A stretch of 38,721 nucleotides of DNA from Chara braunii (lineage: Eukaryota > Streptophyta > Charophyceae > Charales > Characeae): positions 95,184 through 133,904 of the forward strand of contig BFEA01001140.1 of the NCBI GenBank assembly GCA_003427395.1, given 5' to 3'. The translations under genes were made by a program, and so were the position numbers. Positions 33,946 through 38,721 of this stretch are shown piece after piece. How positions within the stretch are numbered: the stretch's first letter is position 1; each line of letters opens with the position of its first letter. The notes below the pieces were generated by a model that ran no database searches, was not told where the DNA came from, and worked only from the letters and a program-made list of their open reading frames with translations.

Positions 33946-36873
33946 GCGAAACCCCTCGGCCGCCACCAAAGATGTCTATCCGCTGCCGCGGATTGACGAT
34001 CTGCTGGATGCTATCGGGTCCGCTCGGGTCTTTTCGAAGTTCGATATTCGTTACGGTTTTCACCACGTCGCAGTCCGACCGGAAGACCGGCCCAAAACCG
34101 CTTTTGTCCTGCTCGAGGGCACGTGGCAGTGGATCCGGTGTCCCATGGGAATTTGCAACGCCCCCGCAATATTCTAGCGGGCAATGAATATGGCCTTCGC
34201 CGAGTTCGTTAACAAAACCCGTTTGACACAGCCGCTGATAAATTTCTGTGTGATTGTGTACATGAATGACATTTTGGTCTTTTCCAAAACCTACGAGTAC
34301 CATGTGGAACATGTCAAATGGGTGCTGCATGCGTTGAAAGATGCGGGGTTCAAAGTGGCTCTGGAGAAAAGCGAGTTCTTTCTATCCGAAATTTCCTTTT
34401 TGGGCTACATCGTCACGGTCGAGGGACTGAAACCGGATCCCAGGAAGGTAGCAGCGGTTCGAGAAGCCCCGACCCTGGTCATGATCACTCAGGTTCGGGC
34501 CTTCATAGGGCTGGCCTCTTATTATCGACGCTTCATTCGGAGCTTTGCCTGCCTCGCCAAGCCACCAATGAACCTGCTGAAGAAGGAGGAGCAGTTGATC
34601 TGGACGCCGGAATGCGAAGCGGCTTTTCGGGCACTCAAGGAGGATCTGACATCGGCACCCGTGTTGGCGCGTCCCGATCCGACAAGACAATTTGTGCTGC
34701 ATACCGACTGGCAGCCACAAGCGATATCGGCGGTGCTGACTCAGCAAGGAACGGATGGAAGGTAGCACGTCATCGAGTATGCGTCGAAAACGCTAAGTCA
34801 GGCGCAGTCAAACTACGAGGCGTGCAAGGGTGAGTGCTTGGCGGTGGTGTGGGGGGTTCAGCACTTCCGACCGTATCTGTACGGCCAGAAGTTCATGCTC
34901 GGGACGGATCATCAGCCATTGCTATCGTTGTGGAACAATACGGACTACACAGGTACCTTGGGAAGGTGGGCGGTGAGATTGCAGGACTACGACTTTGATA
35001 TACGCCACCGCGCCACCAGGCAGCACGGGAACGCCGATGGTCTGACGCGCCTCCAGCCGACGAACAAGAGTCCCACGAATGAAAAGCTCATCCCGTGGAA
35101 GCCGATTTTGCCTTCGACGGAACCCGGTTACGGGGAGGTGAATGTCCTCCGCAAGGGCACTGCAGCAATCGGAGATGGTGATCTCCCATGAGGAGGCCGC
35201 CACCCCCTTTCCTCTTCCCTATTCTTTAACCCCCTCTCTTGACCCCGACTCCCCTTCGAGCACGCCTCCCAAATCTGTTTCTTCTGCACCTTGCCCATGA
35301 TACCGGCAGGGGGAGATCCTCCTCTCGAGGGGCCTAGCTTTCTTCCCTGGGTACAATGTAGTCAATGTCACATCGTCCTGTCCCACGGAAGTTATGCCCG
35401 GTATCGGAATGAAAAAAGTTCGAACTGTCCCAAGTGTCGAACGGACCACGTACCTACGGAAAAACGGTATCTAGAAGCCAGAACGGCAGACGGATTTTTG
35501 CCAAGCGTCCGCCGAGCGGAAGTCTGGACGGATCTTCTGCTATTACGGAGACTGACAGGCGACCCACTGACGGAAGTTACCAAGGCTGAACGGCGACGTG
35601 TCACGGAACGAGCGCACGATTACCGCTAGCAGGGATCCGTCCTTCAAAAACGAAAAGATGATGACGTCAACAGATCTAGTTGGATGACGATTCCACACCC
35701 AGAGGCCAGGTTCGATTGGACACGAGCCGCCCACGAGGAGGATGCGGTCCACTTTACAGTCAAATACATGGAAAAAGCAATAGAGAAAAACGGATGGTAC
35801 TGGTCGGGAATCCGGGAAGATGTGAAATACATCGTCCGGACTTGCCCAGCCTGCGCGGCCGATAAGGCGCCGATACAGATGCCCCGTACAATAGTGCCTA
35901 CCCAGGTAGAGCGCCCCTTCCAACGGGTCAGTATCGATAAGACGGACATCAACGTGCCGAGAGGCCCTGTTGATCAAGGAGAACTCAATTTTCTTCTTGT
36001 AGCCGTAGATCATTTTTCGAAATGGGTCGAAGCGTATCCTATGACCAGCCTGAACTCGCAGGAAGTAGCCTAATACATTAATCGCTTTTTATGCATGCAC
36101 CTAGACGTAGAAGAGATACATATGGACAATGGATCTGAGTTCCAGGGGGAGGTAGAGCAACACCTTGTAAGGGCAGACGTTAGAAATTCATACTCCCCAG
36201 GGCACTGGCCTCATGCCAACGGGCTCATAGAGAATGCCAACCGAATGATCAAGACTGCACTTAGACGGAATATCACGGCAGGTGGTACCAGGCCCTGGCC
36301 TGTCATAGTCGACCACATTTTGGCCGTCTATCGGGCTACTCCCCACAGGAGCACCGGGGTGTCCCCGTTCCAACTGAGAACCAATAACGTCCCCAGAGTG
36401 CAGTTGTCACCTCTAGTGGGTACGAAAGTTAGAGTGACCCGGTCCCAGCACAAGGACAAGGCCCAGCATTACCTGGATCTGATGGCCCGGACCTATACCG
36501 CGTTAGCCCGAAGACGACAAAGGGCCGTAGATCTGACGCATCAACGGCAGATCCGGGACTATGCGAACCGACACGCGACAGCGGACCCAATACCCCGCTA
36601 TAAAATCGGGGACTTGGTGCACGAAAATCTGCGCGCTCCTCCAAGATCCACCCACGCTATACCGGCATTTACGAAGTGACGGAAGTTGGCGCACGAGGAC
36701 AGCACTCCGTGAAGCTGGTCCCCCTACATAGCACGCAGGCTAGGTCGCTTACGCGACACCCGGCAGCTCTTCGGCTATTTCGGCCATCTCCGGGCTGCGA
36801 ATCGGCTCTTGCCCCGTTCGAGCCTTCGACCTCTCTCTCCTCCTCTCCTTCTCCGTCTTCTTCCTCTTCCTGA
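33946..36873 (+). pseudogene. pol without protease: RT, RNase H, zinc-ribbon linker, integrase
   Basis: RT begins at YPLPRIDDLLDAIGSA and keeps the motif A Asp (FSKFDIRYG, 34043). A stop at 34175-34177 replaces the usual Gln of the F-Q-R-A-M step. The active-site box is YMND (34259-34270), so the last-but-one Asp is Asn. RNase H shows HTDW, YEACKGE, GTDHQPL and HGNADGL, with a stop at 34763-34765. A linker with frame slips carries CSQC and CPKC (35357-35437). Integrase has HHCC (His 35732 and 35750, Cys 35843 and 35852), Asp at 35936, Asp at 36125 and Glu at 36230, with 34 residues between the last two instead of the usual 35. Stops lie at 35189, 35627 and 36071. A one-base shift near 36640 moves the GPY/F-like RYTGIYEVTEV to another frame, ending at a stop at 36871. 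Confidence 0.85.
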
Positions 36874-36903
36874 TCTGCCTCGTCCCTTGGTGCTGAGAGT
36901 TTC

Positions 36904-38446
36904 ATGGAGCAGGATGAACCATTGCCAGCCGGAGCATGAGCCCCTCGAGCATTTCCAGACGCCGCTTGCAGATCGCTTGTTGCGACATCAGTTCAATGAG
37001 GAGAGGCAGTTGCGATACGACATTCAACAGGTGAACGTGTCAGCGCCCGGGGTTGCTGATCTGGCGGCGTACTCGTTACTTTGTGATCGGCTGACGTATG
37101 CGGGGGTGTACGTGGACGTGACGCAGTTGCCTGGGCAAGAGACGACTCGAGTGTTCATAGACTTCCGCGCGCTCCAGGTGGCACCTAACTTCGTGCATAG
37201 CGTCGCCACCCTTATCGAAGACTTGACGATCCTGCCGCAGCCGTGTCGGGAGTTGGCGCGAAGCTTTGTGCGCGAATACGCGGTGCAGGCGGCCAGATCA
37301 GTGGCCAGAGTGCAAGGACGGGGAGGGCATCGATTCACAGCCCATGAAGCGCTGCGGCACAGGGCAGAGGACGGACCAATTGCGTTGGTGCCACAGCTCC
37401 CCGCACTTCTTCCTCCCACTGCCCCTCTAAACATCCAAGCTATTCCCCCTGCCCCGTACTAAATGCCTCCCTTCTTCTCTTACACCACTCTCCCCTATCA
37501 ACTCACGGAGGGCCCTTATCCTATGCATGAGTTCTCGGAGTATTTGGTGGAGCTGACTGGCGTGGAGCCGCTGCCCTTCACAGACGAAGACGTGTGGGAG
37601 TCACACTGTGCGCTATACAAGTCAGTGGCGTTGGGGATGTTCCGATTCTTCGTGGATCACGAAGACCACTATATCGGGGAGCACTTCGTCGTCTATTACG
37701 TCATCACGCGGCCCTAGCCAGCGCAAAAGGAGGGGATGGTGGCGTTGTACCCGTTCGCCCAGCTCTAGACGACCGATCCGGGATTGCTGGAGCTCATACA
37801 TCTTGAGCTCCTATCCATTGCGCAAGTGATCGCGAGCGAGGAAGAGGAGATCCAGCCACGATTGCGGACGGCGGCTGCCCCGCGGAGAACGTACAACGCG
37901 GTCGTCATCCCGGATTATATTGCGTAGCGCGAGGAGAGGTTGGAGGACTTCTCAGAAGAAAATCCGTTGCGACCTCCCTCGTCGTATCCCAGACCAGCGC
38001 TGCCAAAGTCCCCCAAGAAGACGCCGAAGAGGAAGAGACGCCACCCATCGCTAGGAGCGCAAGGCAGCAGAATCGGTGGCGGCGAGGAGGTGGTTCAGCT
38101 CGTGCGCACGCGGAATCTTGACCCGGTGTCTGGGAGTGCGGCGACGCTGGTTAAGGAGACTGTCGTGCCATCGCCGCCCTTCCCGTGCGTGCCCGATCTC
38201 AATCTCGATGGAGCCGGGCCATCAACCGCAGCAGCCGGAGGAGGAAGCCGAATGGGATTACCGGATCCCGTATCCAGATCCCCCGTCCTCGCGGGACCTT
38301 TCCGCTTCCGCCAGCCACCCCGGAGTGCCCCGATCATTGACATTAGTAGTTCCTCCGAGCCGGACGGTCCATCCGACCGAGGTGGATTTCATGGTCGAGC
38401 CCACCACCATCAGGCTCGAGGCCATTGCGGGGGCGCCACGCCCTGA
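36904..38446 (+). pseudogene. Extra ORF downstream of pol, family unknown
   Basis: An ATG at 36904 (MEQDEPLPAGA), 30 bp after the pol stop, is followed by a one-base shift near 36935. A long frame then runs to 38446, broken by stops at 37460, 37715, 37766 and 37925. The protein-like sequence includes LEHFQTPLADRLLRHQFNEE, VFIDFRALQVAPNFVHSVAT, MHEFSEYLVELTGVEPLPF and YIGEHFVVYYVI. A basic, nuclear-signal-like KSPKKTPKRKRRH is encoded at 38006-38044. There is no signal peptide or membrane span that would suggest an envelope-type product. I do not recognise the family. Its place, and a codon composition like that of pol, suggest it belongs to the retrotransposon rather than to a host gene. Confidence 0.55.
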
Positions 38447-38721
38447 TCCGGCGTGGGAGCCATATCTGACACCCCCTTTTCAAGGGTGTATCGCGGCGCG
38501 TCTGGCGGGGACGCTCATCTACGAGACCGGGCAGCGTCCCAATGTGATGTATCACTTCCTTGTTTTCGCGGCGCAGAAGCGNGAGCGGCGGCCCTACACC
38601 GAGACTCATCTGGTGATNACGGGTCCCGGACCACGATCGGTGCACAAACGGGTGGTGCGAGCGGTGGCGGATCTGGCGCCACGTGTCCTGTCTCATGTGC
38701 CGGGGGCCTTTCTCTATCCCT
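38208..38721 (+). CDS. Open frame to window end, probable continuation of the post-pol ORF
   Basis: A different frame opens at ATG 38208 (MEPGHQPQQPEEEAEWDYRI) and stays open to the last base, about 171 codons. It encodes PDPAWEPYLTPPFQGCIAA and GTLIYETGQRPNVMYHFLVF. It overlaps the last 240 bp of the preceding frame, and past about 38370 it is clearly the more protein-like of the two. Most likely a one-base indel somewhere in 38200-38370 moved the post-pol ORF to this frame; a separate overlapping gene is the alternative. Two ambiguous bases (38582 and 38618) lie in it. The end is outside the window. Confidence 0.45.
   Translation, partial: MEPGHQPQQPEEEAEWDYRIPYPDPPSSRDLSASASHPGVPRSLTLVVPPSRTVHPTEVDFMVEPTTIRLEAIAGAPRPDPAWEPYLTPPFQGCIAARLAGTLIYETGQRPNVMYHFLVFAAQKXERRPYTETHLVXTGPGPRSVHKRVVRAVADLAPRVLSHVPGAFLYP

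Larger units (their letters stand above)
32162..38721 (+). mobile_element. Ty3/gypsy-type LTR retrotransposon, truncated by window end
   Basis: From the primer site onward: gag with a zinc knuckle, a fused and partly deleted RT, RNase H, a CxxC-CxxC linker, integrase with a GPY/F-like end, a pol stop at 36871-36873, and a further coding region from 36904 past the window end. Almost all of it stays in one reading frame, broken by single stops and a few one-base shifts, so decay is recent in coding terms. The 3' LTR is not reached. RT before integrase marks it as Ty3/gypsy. No chromodomain is seen after integrase. Confidence 0.85.

Noticed and set aside
36690-36873. Chromodomain after integrase
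   Set aside because: The sequence after the GPY/F-like part is Ser/Pro-rich with no aromatic cage pattern.

Overview
This is eukaryotic nuclear DNA from a large, repeat-filled genome. The best guess is a streptophyte green lineage, probably a charophyte alga such as Chara. That is an inference from four things: a plant-type cytosolic GAPDH, an 18S rRNA fragment with streptophyte-like sequence (CTCCTACCGATTGAATGG), initiator-tRNA-Met primer sites of the kind used by plant LTR retrotransposons, and a very low density of host genes. Only one host gene looks intact: an uninterrupted GAPDH (GapC) reading frame at 8238-9242.

Layout. 1-7.7 kb: a decayed reverse-transcriptase fragment (651-1200), degenerate repeats, a 347-bp foldback element (4083-4429), a tRNA-derived SINE on the minus strand (about 5240-5703) and several T-headed or A-tailed retroposon ends. 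7.8-9.3 kb: GAPDH with a TATA box and a possible leader intron. 10.86-19.49 kb: one decayed Ty3/gypsy-type LTR retrotransposon on the minus strand. It has both LTRs, a primer-binding site, gag, protease, RT, RNase H and the start of integrase, but has lost the rest of integrase. A piece of the 18S rRNA gene lies inside its gag, a 159-bp in-frame duplication lies ahead of its RT, and its leader carries eight copies of a bZIP-type motif. 19.8-20.14 kb: a second copy of the foldback element. 22.6-26 kb: CpG-rich DNA with a TATA box and a small unrecognised ORF. 25-29 kb: three independent tandem-repeat arrays. 31-32.2 kb: a long CT microsatellite and the probable end of a 5' LTR. 32.16-38.72 kb: a second, unrelated Ty3/gypsy-type element on the plus strand, truncated by the window end.

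The two LTR elements share the usual gag, protease, RT, RNase H, integrase plan, but each is broken in its own way. Each has lost one catalytic Asp of the RT active-site box (YLED and YMND). The plus-strand element is the more unusual. It has an in-frame deletion that removes protease and the start of RT, a CxxC-CxxC zinc-ribbon-like segment between RNase H and integrase, and, only 30 bp after the pol stop, a long extra coding region (36904 to the window end) that I cannot assign to any family.

The strongest candidates for something undescribed are the foldback family with two diverged copies, the repeated TGACGTGG array in the leader and LTR of the first element, the rDNA fragment carried inside gag, and the post-integrase ORF of the second element.
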